Below, in pieces: positions 10,481 to 22,052 of a DNA stretch of 64,000 nt. The translations under genes were made by a program, and so were the position numbers. The DNA comes from Costus lasius (lineage: Eukaryota; Streptophyta; Magnoliopsida; Zingiberales; Costaceae): assembly GCA_027563935.2 (NCBI GenBank), contig CM050453.2, positions 83,302,665 to 83,366,664 on the forward strand, written 5' to 3'. The number at the start of each line of letters is the position of its first letter. The first letter of the stretch is position 1. The notes under the pieces were generated by a model. That model searched no databases. It was given only the letters and a program-made list of their open reading frames with translations, and was not told the origin of the DNA.

Positions 10481-12831
10481 TTGGTCGTGTGCATTGGACG
10501 TGATGGGATGGGTGACGGGCGGCTGGCGAACGCGACAACCGCATTGACCCGTGTGGCGTGGGCACCACGTCAACGCGGGCAGGAAGCGAAAAAGAAAAAG
10601 CGACGTCGCCGAGTGTTGCTAGCGGAGGATTTTCGTCCCGACTCCCTCGATCTCTCCTCCGGTTAACTCCCTCCCGGTCGTCGTCGGTTTCCTCGTCGGT
10701 CACTGTTCGTCGGCGATGGTTCTCCTGGCACCTGGTGGTGTGGGTGGGTGGATGGTGTGCCTCGGAGAGCTCCGTTTTCTTCCTCCGTCGTAGCCGTCAT
10801 CTCCAGCCACGCTCTTCGTCCCCCATGCCGGTGACACCTCCAGAATGCCTCGGAAGGCGGTGACCCATCAGCTTCACTGACTTGACGAAGCCGGTGGCCT
10901 TAGTGATCGCCGAGGTACCTTCCCTATTTCTCCTTTTCTGTTTCCGGCGCCTCTCCGACCTGCGTGGTGGCCATCTCCTTCCCCGTCGAGCCCGTGTAGC
11001 TCCCAGTGGCCTCCTCTCTTCCTCTTCCTTCTATCCGATGCCGGCTCCTGCGTCCGTGAAATTCCGGCTCAACCCCGCTTGCATGCTGATGACGCCTCTA
11101 GCTCACCGGACAAGCCTTCTCCGCTTGTGCGCGGAGTCTCTCCCGTCTTCCCCCTGCTTGCCTGCGTACGAGCCCTCCTTTTTCGGTGCCGATGGTCGCC
11201 TGCGCGCGACTGGTGCCGTGCTTTCCCTCTCCCTTCCCGTCACCTGCGGGTGGAGTTTGGTGCGTCAGCGGCCACTTTCTAGAGCGATAGCAGTGGCGAC
11301 ATTCGGAAGCGGTGGCTGGCTTCTTCGCCGACAGGGAGCTAACACTATCTCTCCTCCACCATCAGATCCCTTTCCTTCAGCCGTCGGCGTGTGGCTCTTC
11401 CATTGCCTTATCCCACCTGCGAGCAGCACAGCCGCCGTTTGCCAGCTAGTCCATCGCCGGAGCATGGCTCCACCCTTCCCCCCAAGTTTTCTAACATACG
11501 AGAGCTGTGTCTTGGTTCTCTTACCGATTTGCGGACGAACGTCCTCTCGTCGACGTGCTCAGCGATGGGTTTGCCGTCCGTCGTTAACGTCCTCGTGAGC
11601 AAGGCTTCGTGGGGTCACCCCTTTGGCCGAGCCTCCCTCCGTCACCAGTGTGCGAGCAGCATGCGACATTCGGAAGCGGTAGCTGGCTTCTTCGCCGACA
11701 GGGAGCGGACACTATCTCTCCTCCACCGTCAGATCCCTTTCCTTCAGCCGTCGGCGTGCGGCTCTTCCACTGCCTTATCCCACCTGCGAGCAGCACAGCC
11801 GCCGTCCGCCAGCTAGCCCATCGCCGGAGCGTGGCTCCACCCTTCCTCCCGAGTTTTATAACGTACGAGAGCTGCGTCTTGGTTCTCTTACCGATTCGCG
11901 GACGAACAGACGAACGTCCTCTCGTCGACGTGCTCAGTGACGGGTTTGCCATCCGTCGTCGACGTCCTCGTGAGAAAGGCTTCGTGGGGTCGCCCCTTTG
12001 GCCGAGCCTCCCTCCGTCACCGGCATGCGAGCAGCGTGCAACATTCGGAAGTGGTAGCTGGCTTCTTCGCCGACAGGGAGCTGACACTATCTCTCCTCCA
12101 CCGTCAGATCCCTTTCCTTCAGCCGTCGGCGTGCGGCTCTTCCATTGCCTTATCCCACCTGCGAGCAGCACAGCCGCCATCCGCCAGCTAGTCCATCGCC
12201 GGAGCGTGGCTCCAACCTTCCTCCTGAGTTTTCTAACGTACGAGAGCTGCGTCTTGGTTCTCTTACCGATTCGCGGACGAACGTCCTCTCGTCGACGTGC
12301 TCAGCGACGGGTTTGCCGTCCGTTGTCGACGTCCTCGTGAGCAAGGCTTCGTGGGGTCGCCCCTTTGGCCGAGCCTCCCTCCGTCACCGGTGTGCGACGT
12401 TGTGTTGACTGTCATCCACGATCGCTAGGCACCGACATGATCCATGGACGTGTGGGTGAGTCCGGCTCTTCAGTAGGGAACATCCGGCTACTCCCCTCCG
12501 ATTCCTCTGGCACGTGAGCGTGTCTGGTTACTGTTGTGGACCCCATCTGACGCGGCGTCCCCTTTGGGTTCGGATGAACCTGATTCGACTCGACGACACC
12601 GGTCCACGGTGAACTGTCAGCGTTGATCCAAGTCGTGTTGGAATGACAGAGATCTTCCGCAAGAGTCTTTGGTCGGGGTGGGGGTCGGTTCGAGGAATCG
12701 TCCCTACCAGTTGCGCCCAATCTAGCAGTTTCGACCGTTGTGCCCTTACGTGGGTGTGTTTGGACTCGAGTCAAGCGTTGACTCTTATGTAAAATATTCA
12801 AAAAAATATTACCGTAATTGAGGGCGTGATA
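10481..12831 (+). repeat. G1 5' LTR (left boundary approximate)
   Basis: Composition turns sharply GC-rich near 10480. The right end is fixed by GAGGGCGTGATA followed, after three bases, by a tRNA-Met primer site. GTGATA looks like a mutated GTGACA ending. The exact 5' start was not found because the 3' partner LTR lies beyond the window. Most of the length is a tandem repeat (11301-12409). Long open frames on both strands here come from high GC content and repetition, not from a gene. Confidence 0.65.
11301..12409 (+). repeat. Three-copy ~370-bp tandem repeat inside the G1 LTR
   Basis: Copies begin with ATTCGGAAG at 11301, 11668 and 12043, giving periods of 367 and 375 bp. The second copy is longer because an 8-bp GACGAACA segment is doubled near 11902. 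Copies differ by scattered substitutions. Confidence 0.9.
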
Positions 12832-12834
12832 GCT

Positions 12835-12846
12835 TGGTATCAGAGC
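12835..12846 (+). other. G1 primer-binding site (tRNA-iMet)
   Basis: TGGTATCAGAGC is complementary to the 3' end of plant initiator tRNA-Met and sits three bases after the LTR end. It sets the element's orientation as plus. Confidence 0.9.
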
Positions 12847-12909
12847 CTGCGTTCCAACTTGTACGAGGGTCATACTTGTGTTTCATCAGACCCAACTTCC
12901 TGCGTACAG

Positions 12910-13727
12910 ATGGGGTCTTTGATGGACACTAGACTATCGTCCCTCGAGGACATAGTCAAAGTGAGGTTTTGGATCCCTACATCTCAGTGGAGATCAACTC
13001 CACACTGCTCGTATCCAACGAGCGCCTCGCAGCTCAGGTGACTCGACTCATCGAGGAGCTAAAGGCATGTCAGGTAGAGGTCGCATTGCTGAAGCATGCT
13101 ACGACAACTTCGATAGCACCGACCACGGCCGATCACGGCTAAGGGACCGTCGTGCGACGACTTGTCTCGGAACCTACCCCCTTCCGAGAGGTGCGTTGCT
13201 CCATGAAAGTTGAGAACTTCCTTTGGGATATGGTAACACATCCCGAATCAATTCAAATCCCTGAGGGGGAGCAAGCCCAAGCTTTCATCGCATATCTCTC
13301 CGGAGACGCGAAGCCGTGCGGGCGGATACAGGCCGCTCCCAACTTGTTCAGGATCGATCTAGCCCGTAAGCTCTCTTAGGAGAAGCTTAAAATGGAGATT
13401 GTGACTCAGTTCCTTCCAAGGAACTTGAGGTGTTTTGCGAGGGGTGCCCTCGAAAAAGTTCGGCATGTTACGAACATCCAGAACTATGCGCAGCAGTTGT
13501 ATCGAGCTGCGGAAGCTATGATGGACCACATGGGATCCAAGGAACATGCCCCTTTCTTAGCCCTTGCCACTGCGAGTGGTACAGCTTCTACCTCACGAAC
13601 GAAGAGTTCGTTCGCCATGAAGGGCAACAAGCCATTCACGCGGGAGAGTCGGCCTGCGACACCAAAGACGACAAAGACGGTCGGAGACCGCCCACCTTTT
13701 GCAACAGCAGAAGAAGAGAGCAGTGTA
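12910..13727 (+). pseudogene. G1 gag remnant
   Basis: The likely start is the ATG at 12910 (MGSLMDTRLSSLED). The frame then changes several times. Recognisable capsid-type pieces are VENFLWDM near 13212 and QFLPRNLRCFARG near 13408. Parts of the usual gag core are missing and no CCHC zinc knuckle is visible. It would have formed the particle coat; it is not functional. Confidence 0.75.
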
Positions 13728-13754
13728 TAGGATCAGGAGGCGCTCCTAAATCCC

Positions 13755-14084
13755 TTGGCTTTAGGCACTGCCTCTGCTAGCAGTGAGAGGCTTATGTTGC
13801 TATACGTTGCCTCCTTTATAAATTCTCTTCCGGTGAACGCTATGATTGATACTAGTGCATCGCACCTTTTCATAAGCGAAGCCATGGCTAAGAGAATTGG
13901 ACTTAAGATGTCCCCAGCATATGACCGAGTGAGGTCGGTTGGTGCAGTAGACCCTGAGATCTTAGGGATATCATACGATGTGGATATCGTAATTGGCAGT
14001 TGGCAAGGCCGCTGCCATGCGAAGATTCTGAAACTCCCAAATTACGAAGCTATCTTCGGCCTCGAATTACTTGTTAAGGCATAG
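13755..14084 (+). pseudogene. G1 aspartic protease
   Basis: The motif MIDTSASHLFIS near 13842 matches the gypsy protease active site, where Asp-Thr-Gly-Ala is usual. Gly is replaced by Ser here, which should impair the enzyme. A spacer in another frame (14091-14447) follows and ends with the pre-RT motif [13 protein letters not shown]. Confidence 0.85.
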
Positions 14085-14448
14085 ATAATAGTGATGTCAT
14101 ATCTATATGGGATACAAATACATGATGAGGACTCCCGTTGCCTCATTCCCTGTATTGGTAGCACGGAGCCAAGGAAGGGAAAGAAGAGGTACTCCCAGGG
14201 AGTGTCCTTGTCTGCAAACGCCTTCGCTGCAAGGTTGCACCAAGGAGATCCAACGCTTATGGCCATTTGGGTAGAGGGCCCCCACTCGGCAAGGAGTGAG
14301 ACTCCCTTAGTGGTCAAGAAAGTGTTGGAGGAGTTTGCTGACGTGATGCCTTCGGAATTGCTGAAGCACCTCCCACCTAGGAGAGGGATCAACCACAAGA
14401 TAGAGCTCATGGCAGGATCTACTCCCCCCATCCAAGGCTCCTTATAGG

Positions 14449-15090
14449 ATGCCACTGGTGGAGTTGGCCGAGCTCCAGAAACAACTCGACGAGTTATTGG
14501 AAGCAGGGTTTGTGCGGCCAACCATGTCACCGTATGAAGCCCTGGTCCTATTCCAAAAGAAGAAGGACGGGTCTTTGAGGTTTTATGTGAATTACAGAGC
14601 CCTGAATAAGATAACAGTCCGGGACTGCTATCCTATTCCTTTGATCCCAGATATGTTGGATAAACTGGGAAAAGCTAGGATATTCTCCAAGCTTGACTTG
14701 AGATCGGGCTACTGGCAGGCCCGTATCGCCGAGGGCGATGAACAGAAGACAGCCTGCATGACCCGTTATGGAGCATTTGAGTTTCTGGTCATGCCCTTTG
14801 GGCTAATCAATGCTCCAACGACGTTTTGTCATCTGATGAATCAGGTGTTAGCACCTTTTCTAGATGACTTCATCGTGGTATATCTAGACGATATAGTGGT
14901 ATATTCCTCAAGCGTTGAGGAACATTTGGTACACTTGAAGAGGGTTCTTCAAGTTTTGAGGGAAAACCAGCTTTACTTAAAGTTGAAAAAGTGCACTTTC
15001 ATGTCGGAAAAGATATCCTTCCTTGGACATGTGGTTGGCTACGGCCAGGTGCAAATGGACAGGGGCAAGGTCCGAACCATAGTGGAATGA
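14449..15090 (+). pseudogene. G1 reverse transcriptase
   Basis: A 213-codon stretch holds most of the RT core: the fingers motif [17 protein letters not shown], the catalytic Asp in [12 protein letters not shown], the MPFGLINAP motif and the YLDD box near 14879. A stop at 15088-15090 interrupts the thumb region, and the same frame resumes after it ([15 protein letters not shown]) with another stop near 15237. The catalytic core itself is intact, but the polyprotein is broken on both sides. Confidence 0.92.
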
Positions 15091-16157
15091 CAAGTTCCCT
15101 CAAATCAGATCGAGTTGAGGAGTTTTCTCAGTGTGGTGAACTTTTATCAAAAGTTCATCCGGGGTTGCTCAAGAGTAACTGCACCCCTCAGCAATTTACT
15201 GAAAAAGAATACCAACTGGGGTTGGGACGATTGGTGTTAGTCAGCCTTTCAAGACTTAAAAGAGCGCTTAGCTTCTGAACCAATCCTAAAACTACCAAAT
15301 TTTGGGAAACCTTGATTCATTCCTATACAATCCATTTGTTCACACTGACGCTTCGGATCAAGCGATCGGTGGTGTGCTAATACAGGATGGGCATCCTGTA
15401 GATTTCGAGAGTCAAAAGCTGAATGAGACAGAGCAGAGGTACTATGAGTTTGAAAAGGAGATGCTAGTAGTGGTGCACTGTCTTCGAATATGGAGAGTTT
15501 ATCTCCTAGGTAATGCATTCGTGGTGAAAACTAATGATGTGGCGAATACATATTTCACCACATAAAAGAAACTGTCGACAAAACAGGCCAGATGGCAGGA
15601 ATTCCTAGCAGAATTCCAGTTCTAGTGGGAACACAAGCTTGAAAAGGCTAATGTAGTGCTTGATGCACTGAGTAGGCTTAACGCCTTAGTCTGCTTTGCG
15701 ATCTCCAGAGTGGAAAGAGATCTCCTTGCGAGAATAAAAGCAGCAGCTACTTTCGATGAGGGATATCGAAAATTGGTTCAGCAGATCAAGTCAGGTACGA
15801 CCCGACAATATTATTTGGACGCAGATGACGTTGTCATGGCCCGTGATGGGAGGCCACTAGTCCCCGCATTCAGCAGATTGCGACGGGAGCTGTATGGCCT
15901 TCTTTAAGAAGGAGAAGTCATATCTGCAGCAAAGGGTTTCCTAGGAAATCAACCTTTCATTTGAAAGGTCCATGATACCCCGTGGTCGGGTCATCCAGGA
16001 CAAAGGCGCATGTTCGCCTTGTTGTCTAGGTCATGCTATTGGCCAGATATGCGTACCGACATTGAGATGTATATCCACATATGTCTTGTTTGTCAATAAG
16101 ACAAGGTCGATCAGAGGTTACCGGCTGGGTTGTTACAACCATTGCCTATACCCCAGA
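15091..16157 (+). pseudogene. G1 RT connection, RNase H and integrase N-terminus
   Basis: The RNase H domain is recognisable as VHTDASDQAIGGVL (about 15338) and EFEKEMLVVVHCLRIWR (about 15449). Its C-terminal part lies in the same frame after a stop near 15563. The integrase zinc-binding region follows (about 15656-16157) with frame changes. The last readable motif before the G2 insertion is LLQPLPIPQ, and its normal continuation is at 42529. Confidence 0.85.
16153..16157. repeat. G2 target-site duplication, left
   Basis: ccaga here matches ctaga at 42524-42528 with one substitution. Removing G2 and one copy puts the G1 integrase reading frame back in register. Confidence 0.85.
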
Positions 16158-17888
16158 TGATGAAGCAACTAATGGGTGAGGAGATCCTTAAGCCGTACTC
16201 TAGGATTGTACACAATGCTCAATAAAACGGGAGAGGGTCGCAAGACGAGGGAAGAGAAAATGCGTTGGAAAAGTGCAGGGAATCCGGTAGAAAGCATGAC
16301 GAAATAGTGATGAGTTCAATTAGGGCAACATGAATGCGAATGAAAGGAACGACACCCAACTAAGTAATACAGCGCACTAACCTCATAGCAAATATAGCGA
16401 ATTCCTGCAGCTCTCTTAGCGCATTTTAAGCTTAGGTTGCGTTGGGGGACTGCGGCTTTGCGGGGTTCAGCTTGTGCATCTACGCAGCTAAAACAAACCA
16501 AGAACAAGAGATACCACGACTCCGACGAACGGACAACCGTGGGTGAAGAAGAAAGGGGGAAAGCCAACTCGATATCAAAGCAAGCAAATAGAAAAACAGG
16601 CGAACATGACCCACCAGAGGATGGGATTTACTTCTTATAAAGCTGGAAAACAAGCCGAGTCGAGACACCGGTCGCCGACTCTTACAACTTCGAAGGCGAA
16701 GCAACCTCACCTTCCACACAAGCTGGAAGCTCACTCTAGCTCACCAGGAGATCCCTATCACTAAGAGAACTGAATAACACTCTAGCCCAACCTCCTCTTT
16801 TATGGAGTAGATGGGTGGGAACAAACAAAACACATATGAGACAACCTACTCTAACAAACTAACCATTCTTGCAGGCCACTAAAGTGGTCAATTTGCAACT
16901 ACAAGACAAGGAATAACTACTCAATATTCTTCGAAGCTGACCGTACGATCCTGCGGCTTTATACGGAGACAGTTTAGACGCGCTCGGAGCATACGGCGAC
17001 AAAACAGCAGAATTTTGATGTTGTGGGTTGAGTCACTACCATCGCGGCTCGTTCTTGGGCCGTATTGCTAATCCGATTACGCGGCCCACTTGGAGTTGGA
17101 TTTTCCTGGGGTTGGTCCATAGTGCCCTTAGGCTGCACCACTTTGGTATGGACGGAAGGAGGGTTAATGACGCCCAAGAAACGGTCTGGAGCCTTACTTT
17201 GGTGTTGGGATTGCCGGATTTCCACCTTGTTGGGCTCCTTTGGGTCATCATGGGGTGGAGCAACATGGTAGGGAGGGCGGTGCACATCAAAGTGGGGTCG
17301 TCGGGGCTAGAACGCATCTCCAGGGGCGAACATGGCCTGCCCATGTTGGTGGTGACGGGCGTGTTCGGCTGCTCCAGGTTCCGTCGCGGAGATCACGGTC
17401 GGGGGCATGGGCGTGTCGCGGGTCGTGTTTTCGTTCACGTCGCGGCTGGACCGTGTCACGGCCATGCTAGTCGTCACGGCCTGGCCGTGTCGGGGCGAAC
17501 GGATGGGGCCGTAATCTTCTTTACGGGCCGTAATGTTGGTGCCGAAATCCACAGAATGTTTCGTCACGGCCGTGCTCTCCATCACGACCTGGTCGTGTCG
17601 GGGCGAACGGCCGGGGCCGTAATCTTCTTTACGGGCCGTAATGTTAGTGTCAAAATCCACAGAATGTTTCGTCACGGCCGTGCTCTCCATCACGGCCTGG
17701 CTGTGTTCGGGTTGGTGTGGTGCGGCGCTGAACACGGTCGCGGGAATGGGCGTGCAGACGGACTGCGTGCCCGGCACAGGCGTGACCACTGTCACGGCCT
17801 AGCCGTGTCGGGGTCTGGAAAACTCCGATCGCGCTAAAATTCGCGCTGTATCTTCCCCACGTCCTGGGGAGTCTTCCCAAGTGCCTTC
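16158..17888 (-). repeat. G2 3' LTR, first part
   Basis: This matches 31803-31981 plus 41070-42463 in the other LTR. The remainder of this LTR is at 19593-19647. Total length is about 1786 bp against 1633 bp for the partner. Part of the excess is a 108-bp duplication at about 17491-17700. Confidence 0.88.
17491..17706. repeat. 108-bp tandem duplication in G2 3' LTR
   Basis: The block starting CGGGGCGAAC occurs at 17491 and 17599. The partner LTR has one copy (about 42207). The unit carries several GTCACGGCC/GGCCGTGA inverted motifs. Confidence 0.8.
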
Positions 17889-19587
17889 TGTTGGGGTATG
17901 CCCTTAAGGCTAATGTTTGAGGCCTTGGGATTCTTTCTGTATCATGTATAAACTCATATGTTTATAAAGGCAATAGTTGTTATTCAGTTTGTTACATTGT
18001 CTGCTGTAATATGTGTACTTCTGAATAATGTCTCAATGCTGTTCAGCTTGGCTGACATGCTGTAATGTCCTTAGTCGATATATCTTGGTGAACATGAGAC
18101 AGCCTTGATATGATTGAGACTAATATGTGTTCTAATCTTATAGGATGCTTCGAGCATGGAATAAGATGTAGACTCATGAGTACATTGGATGTACTGGACA
18201 GACCCTACTAGGATATTCAATTGCTTGTCACAATGTGAATAATCCTTGTTTGCAACAAGTGGCACATGTCCTCTGACTTGAGATCACTTGTGTTTCTAAA
18301 TGATGATTGTCATTGTTTTGAGGTAGTTCAATATCATTTGAGAAATAATGGTTATAGACTATCTTGGATAATGATCATGAGTCAGGTTAGGACACTAGTG
18401 ATAGATATAGGATTGCCGTCTCCTTGATTGGAGTGTGATGTTCTAAAGGGGCCCCCCTCTGAATGAGATGATTGAGAAAGTGTATGGCCATACCCAGGTG
18501 ACTATATTCATCTGATCTAATCATGCTCATCATATTGGAGCTACAGGCTTGACACGCTTATCCAATAAGAACATCCAGTGGCAAAGGAAACATGTATGCC
18601 TAGTGAAGTGGATTCACACTTGTGCTGTGGTTTGGGTGTAGTCTTGGAAGACTCTTTCCTTTATATCGGGAGACAGTGATGTGTTGCTAGATACCCCTCA
18701 CTGATCGTGATAACGTAAGTTATCGTTACCGACATCTAAAGGAAACCCTCAGGGTCGCACAATTTGATGATATGGCTTACTTAAGTCAGATCGTGTGGAC
18801 TGAATTGTTTGGGTTCAGTTTAAAGGGATTTAAACTCTGATTGTAAGTGAGATCTGGTCTGATCATGTTTGATTGATTAGAGCTTGAGATCGGTAAGCTT
18901 CGATCGAGAGATTGGATGCTAGATCGGTGAGATCAAGAGCATCAGGAGATGAACAGTTAGATCATGAGCCATTTGGTTCATAGAAGGTCTAGACCATGGC
19001 TTGGCTTGGTTTGATTTGGTCTTTGAACCAAATACAATTGAACCAAATCAATGAACCGGTTCACTATGTGAACGCTTGGTTCAAAGAGAAGATTCGATGG
19101 TTCACTTGGAGTGAACGCATGAGGCTTTGAGTACTTACCATTTTGGGAAGTCGGTTTCCAAATTGAATGTAAGTAACGCCTCCACATTAGAGTGGAGGGT
19201 TACACTCTCGCCGATCATCTCTTGTGAACGCTTCTCTCTTTCGGTGGTGATCAATTCACGCAAACAAGAGAAAGAGGTCTCGCCAAGCAAGAAGTTCTCT
19301 TCCCTTCCATACGGCAAGGACCCTTGAAGAATCTTGCTAGCACAAGGATCACAAGGAGTAGGCGACATCACCTTGTGTGCGTCACTTTGGAGAAGATCCC
19401 TTTCGATCTTTGCTTCCAAGACACCATCCAAAGAATGGCGATGGTATGATCCTCCATTGTTAATTGCAATCGGGTTTTTATAGTTGATCATATATCATGC
19501 AATTAATCCCAAGAAACCCTCATTTCCACTGCAAAAATTATGAATGCGCCCTTTAGGGTTTCGCTCCCCCTTGAAGGGGACCCTTCA
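17889..19587 (+). mobile_element. Solo LTR of Copia family B
   Basis: It begins TGTTGGGGTATGCCC and ends GGGACCCTTCA, as do the LTRs of the full Copia B element at 31982-41064. Length is 1699 bp against 1680. It is flanked by ccttc at 17884-17888 and 19588-19592, a perfect 5-bp duplication, and the other G2 LTR shows the empty site near 42464. Such solo LTRs normally arise by recombination between the two LTRs of one insertion. Divergence from the full copy is clearly greater in 18950-19100. Confidence 0.95.
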
Positions 19588-19592
19588 CCTTC

Positions 19593-19647
19593 CACGGGGT
19601 TTGAGCCTTCCTCAAGTATGTTCATAGGCCCGTTTGCTCCTGCATTA
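19593..19647 (-). repeat. G2 3' LTR, terminal part
   Basis: Continues the LTR after the solo-LTR insertion and matches 42469-42523. The terminal CA (plus strand) is mutated to TA at 19646-19647. Confidence 0.85.
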
Positions 19648-19649
19648 GC

Positions 19650-20199
19650 TTACACTGCGTGATCTGGTGGGTTCTCCTCTGGAGAACTAGGGGGCAGCGG
19701 ATCATCAGGGTCGGAAGGCGCCTCCAAAGGACCGTAGAATGGAAGGAGGTCCGCCACGTTGAAGACGGGGTGGATCCCCATGTCCTCAGGTAAGTCCAGC
19801 GCGTAGGCATTCGAGCCAATCCACCGCATCACCGCGTAGGGCCCCATGTAGCACGGCTGAAGCTTAAAATGCGTCCTGTTGGATAGACGGTGAGGGTGGA
19901 TACGCACCCTCACTAGCTCACCTACAGAGAAATGGCGTGGCCTACGATGCTCGTTGGCCTTCATTGCATTATGAATGTTGCCCGAAAAGATACGACGCCG
20001 AACCTCATCATGCAGACTAGCAATATGCTGGGCAAAGGAATATGCATGCGGGGAGAGATGAGACTCCATGGGAAGGTTATGCAGGTCTATAGGTTTACGC
20101 GGTTGATGGCCCGTAACGATCTGGAAGGGACTAAGACCCGTAGACCTATTATAAGCACTATTGTACGCGAACTCGACCATGAGCAGGATGGAATCCCAT
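19650..20199 (-). pseudogene. G2 integrase C-terminal part
   Basis: An open stretch encodes the end of a gypsy integrase: MVEFAYNSAYNRSTGLSPF, a GELVRVRIHPHR region and HPVFNVADLLPF near the end. It begins at WDSILL, the direct continuation of the RCLIGDH motif at 29340-29380. Copia A therefore split this gene. No chromodomain is evident after the FNVADL motif. Confidence 0.9.
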
Positions 20200-22031
20200 T
20201 ACAGCAAGATGAGGTCGATGTCGTGATAGGCGCCCAAGCGTGCGCCTTCTGCAGTCTCACACACACGGATCCCTCGAGTCCTCTTCTTCCACGCCCGGTG
20301 CTAGCCTCGGGAAGAAGATCAAAGCCTTGTGCTCCTTCTTCAAAGTATGCGCCACCTCCAAGGTAGATGCGCCAAAGATGAAGAAGGATGAGGGAGAGGG
20401 AAACCGCCAAGCATCAAGTTCCTTGCGTCAAGAGAGAAGGAAGAAGCTTGCGGCTAGGGTTTGGAAGGAAGAAGAAGATGCGCCACTTCTTGGTGTTGTC
20501 GCCCTTCAAGCCCTTGCTTTCGCCCCTCCTCTTGTTGTCACGCCTCTAAGGATTGTTAACCTCAAGAGGGGGCGGCTAGGGTCACTTATAAAGAGCTAGA
20601 GGTGGTTAGGGCAAGGGTTGAGATCATGACAAGTGTATGGCTTGGATGAGAAGGTTTGAGGTAAGGAAAGTCTCCAAGACTTTACCATAAACCTCATTCA
20701 ACCTTTCTATAAGCTAACAAGCCTTGCCTTGTGCGCCAAGGCCTAGCCTTGCGCCCCAAGCAATGCCTTAATGCATTCACACTATCAATGGGAGAGGGCT
20801 AGGCGCATAAAGCTTCCTTAATGAAGCAAATTTGCCATCCAAACCCCATTATGCCCCTTAGGCGCCAATGGGCTTGGCTTCCTCCCCATTATACCCTTTT
20901 AGCTTATTGCCTCTTCATGACAACTTATTATTGGGCCTCATTGGATAATGAGCTAGCCCAAACTTCATTACATGGCTTGATTAAGCACTTGGATCCAATC
21001 CAATGCAAACCTAATCCAAATGTGGCCAACTATGGTCAATTTCGGGTCAACCTGCCATAAATGGAGTTTGGCTCTAATAACATCCTTCCATCTCATCAGG
21101 CCCATTGGCGCTGATGAAATCTCCAAAATAGATCTGAGTTATCCAATAACTCGATCATAAGGCTTCCCGATCAATACGAGAACTCGAGTATCAAGGTGTG
21201 CGACCCTATAGGTCCCTCTGACGTTGGCAGTGATGACCAAATGTCACCACAAGCAGTGAGTGGCACCTAGTAGAGCATCGCTGCTACCCATGTCATCGGA
21301 ATAGAAATCGACATCGACATCCCCATCATTGCAACAAGGTACAGATGCATTATAGTCTCTTTGCCGAACTGATATCCGATTGGACAAGTGTGTCATCACT
21401 TGTTTTCACCCAATCACATGGTTATGACTAAATCAGGTTCTCACCTGGGTATGGCCATACACTTTCAGTCATAGAACCATAGAGGAGCTCCATGGATATC
21501 ATACTTCCCTTAGGAAGGGGCAAATCCTGTGTCTGTCCATTGACCTTCTCATATGGGTCGTGACATGCTCAATGACAACCGTTATTACCTCCCAACAACG
21601 GCGAGGTGTTAGGTTGTATCAAAGCAAGTCCCTAACCATATAGAATGGTCAATGACCTCAAGTCAAGGGATCAATGCATCTCCTGTCACTTGTGAGGATA
21701 ACTCATGACACCAAGTCATAGCCTCACAGTGGGTCGATCCAGTATATCCTCCAATGATATACCCATGTGTCTGCGTTAGCACCACGTGCCTAACCAGCCC
21801 ACATACCAGTCTCACAAGTACCAGAGCTGTCCCATATCCACTCAGGTACATCGACTGGGGGCAATCATTTGAGCACAGATCCAATCTGTCTCCAGGGACA
21901 TTATCATGTAAGTACACAATCGCAGGTGTAGACAAACAATGATAACGACAATGCTAGAAAGATATATGAATATCAGAGTCAAGTAGTACAAAGATGGACC
22001 AAAACTAGGTCCTAGGGCATATACACCAACA
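20200..22031 (-). repeat. Copia A 3' LTR, truncated
   Basis: Matches 27505-29336 of the 5' LTR with roughly 37 differences. The segment equivalent to 27350-27504 is missing. The right end is ...CACCAACA, followed by the polypurine tract (minus-strand AAGTGGGAGAT, 22032-22042). Confidence 0.9.
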
Positions 22032-22052
22032 ATCTCCCACTTGCACTAAGAC

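Larger units (their letters stand above)
12835..16157 (+). mobile_element. G1: Ty3/gypsy element, 5' internal portion
   Basis: Primer site, gag, protease, RT, RNase H and the start of integrase follow in gypsy order. The element is interrupted at 16157 by G2 and resumes at 42529. The gag motif VENFLWDM and the integrase motifs suggest a Galadriel-like chromovirus, the group that includes banana monkey; this clade call is tentative. Its 3' end lies beyond the window. Confidence 0.9.

Noticed and set aside
10481..12408. Long open frames on both strands (up to 243 codons)
   Set aside because: They lie in a GC-rich LTR with three tandem copies. The translations have no domain and repeat themselves, so openness follows from composition.
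16480..16764. Possible cellular gene between the broken pol pieces of G1
   Set aside because: The whole interval is the G2 LTR, shown by its match to 41070-41500.
17028..17837. 269-codon plus-strand frame and its 162-codon antisense counterpart
   Set aside because: Both lie within the G2 LTR, are driven by GC content and the 108-bp duplication, and match no family. The copy in the other LTR is broken differently.
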